From Molanna angustata (lineage: Eukaryota; Arthropoda; Insecta; Trichoptera; Molannidae), in the NCBI GenBank assembly GCA_963576475.1, contig OY754986.1, forward strand, positions 13,328,086 to 13,392,085: a DNA stretch of 64,000 bases, read 5' to 3'. The position numbers were made by a program, and so were the translations under genes. Below, piece by piece: positions 62,606 to 64,000 of this stretch. Below the pieces are notes generated by a model. That model saw nothing but the letters and a program-made list of their open reading frames with translations. It was not told where the DNA came from and did not search any database. Positions within the stretch are counted from its first letter, which is position 1. Each line of letters opens with the position of its first letter.

Positions 62606-64000
62606 TAAAGTTAAAACTTGCGAAATTTCAAGAAAAGTTTGAGAATACCGGTCAACTTTTCTGGTTATAAAAATGTATCAAACTTGACCTTTGCAACGTC
62701 AAGTTTGCAAAGTTCAAGTTTGCAATAATAATATTATATCATTTTACCCGCGGCCACTGTACTAAATTAAGATTTGTCCAACGCATAATGCCTCATGATA
62801 TTATCTTGGTATTTTTTAACTGCTTGCAAAATTATTTACGCAGTCATAACGAGTAGTACTATACGAACAATGTCTACCAGCAGAGTCATACATATATTGA
62901 CACGAGCCGGCCAATAAAACGGCTTCACTTTTTCAGCGAGGTATTGTATGGGAATAAGTATTCTATAGTTTTATTATTATTCTGTGTTATTAGCTTACTA
63001 AACGCGCAACTAGATACTCACGACTTAAATAGTTAAGATCGGTATTAAAAAATCTTACTTATAAACGTATACTAAGATGTGACTAACTATTTCACCGAAT
63101 TGTTTACGAACACCCCCCATTTATTTTTTTCATATGGCCACATTAGCTTCACAGATGTCAAAAAATAGATAAATGCATGTAATTTTTGGATAAATGACAT
63201 CGAAAAATAAAAACAAACACCGCGTTGTGTCGTGTTGAGTCAATTTAAACACGATTGCGATAAAGAAAAACAAGGAAGAACGTTATAAGGATTAAATTGT
63301 TCTGTCAAACTCAAATATGCGTCGAATCATATGTGAAAGTTCCGCCATTTTGAAATATTCGATATGACGCGATAGTCAAGCGTTAAACAACCTCTCGACC
63401 TGTCCTAACTTGACGTCTATGAAATAAAGGTGTAATAAAGATAGTCACGGTTTTATAAGCAAACTTTTTCGTTAATCACGCTATATTACCAGGTACTATA
63501 TAAATAGTTTATAATATATTAATTTATAAGTATGACGGAAAATTAGTAACTCACGTTCGTGTACAAAACTTGCAAAAATAAAAATACAGGTGTTGAACTC
63601 AGATAAAAGGTATTAATCATCTACTTGCAAACATTCTGGTACACCATATTGTGTGCAGATATTATGTAGATAACATCTATGGTTTAACGTTAGTGTTGCC
63701 ATCATTTATTATTTTATTATGAATACATTTTTGCAAATCTGCGCTGTGTAAAACACACCTCCTAAATGACTGCGATATATCAACCTCGTTGTATCATATA
63801 TTCGTTACCATATATTTCATTTCATATTAAATAAATGAATAAATCATTTTTGCGTTATAAAGTAAAGATGCTAGAATTTTGACACAGCGATATGTATTCA
63901 AGGAACAATAGGGATTATCTGATGGTGACAATTTTCGGCGTAGTGATGAAGGTTTGCAAGCAAAAAAATATGTAGGTATATTTGTTTTTTTTTTGTATTT
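62606..64000. other. AT-rich end of window, nothing recognised
   Basis: No frame above 60 codons and no repeat family recognised. Might include regulatory sequence for a gene beyond the right edge. Confidence 0.4.

Overview
The window is AT-rich insect nuclear DNA, most probably from a moth or butterfly (Lepidoptera). Support for this: genes are intron-bearing with GT-AG junctions, there is a six-exon takeout/juvenile-hormone-binding-protein (JHBP) gene, several non-LTR retrotransposon and tRNA-SINE families are present, the words 'taggtaggtac/tacctac' are frequent, and a repeat ending in 'gaagtcggttaaaaa' (near 22,890) is of a type I know from lepidopteran genomes. The order is inferred; no species can be named.

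Gene content is sparse. (1) Bases 1-372 hold the last coding exon of a gene entering from the left edge (unrecognised acidic C-terminus). (2) Bases 17,703-37,861 hold a complete JHBP/takeout-family gene on the + strand: six exons whose phases join into 254 codons, spread over 20 kb because every intron is packed with transposon debris. (3) Bases 52,193-54,655 hold a two-exon + strand gene for a 211-residue secreted Pro/Ser/Gln-rich protein, with a TATA box and an AATAAA signal. No other host gene could be supported, and the last 1.4 kb and several AT-rich stretches show nothing recognisable.

The rest is mobile DNA. At 3.4-8.5 kb there is a nest: a Helentron/HINE-like element (family HINE-A here) was invaded by a CR1/Jockey-group LINE and, separately, by a 5'-truncated Penelope-like element (PLE) with RYIDD and GIY-YIG domains, 107-bp perfect inverted arms and long (AT)n tracts on both sides. 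Intron 4 of the JHBP gene holds a second PLE-like remnant containing a hammerhead ribozyme core with the near-zero-loop stem III described for PLE ribozymes. DNA transposons include a 904-bp Harbinger deletion derivative, two hAT elements with recognisable 8-bp target duplications, a large palindromic TTAA-flanked element, and several long-inverted-repeat MITEs. There are at least two HINE-like families (HINE-A with about nine copies or fragments, HINE-B with five), four tRNA-related or SINE-like families (called SINE-A, B, C and I here), and LINE fragments from several clades, nearly all represented only by 3' ends.

Region by region: 0-3.4 kb gene end, minisatellite and SINE scraps; 3.4-8.5 kb nested block; 8.5-17.7 kb MITEs, SINEs, Harbinger and LINE scraps; 17.7-37.9 kb JHBP gene; 37.9-52.1 kb dense repeats, including the palindromic TTAA element, hAT and HINE copies and a GC-rich island; 52.2-54.7 kb secreted-protein gene; 54.7-62.6 kb HINE-A cluster, MITEs and a tandem repeat; 62.6-64 kb unannotated. 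Family names such as SINE-A or HINE-A are my labels. All element boundaries were read by eye and are approximate unless a target duplication is given.
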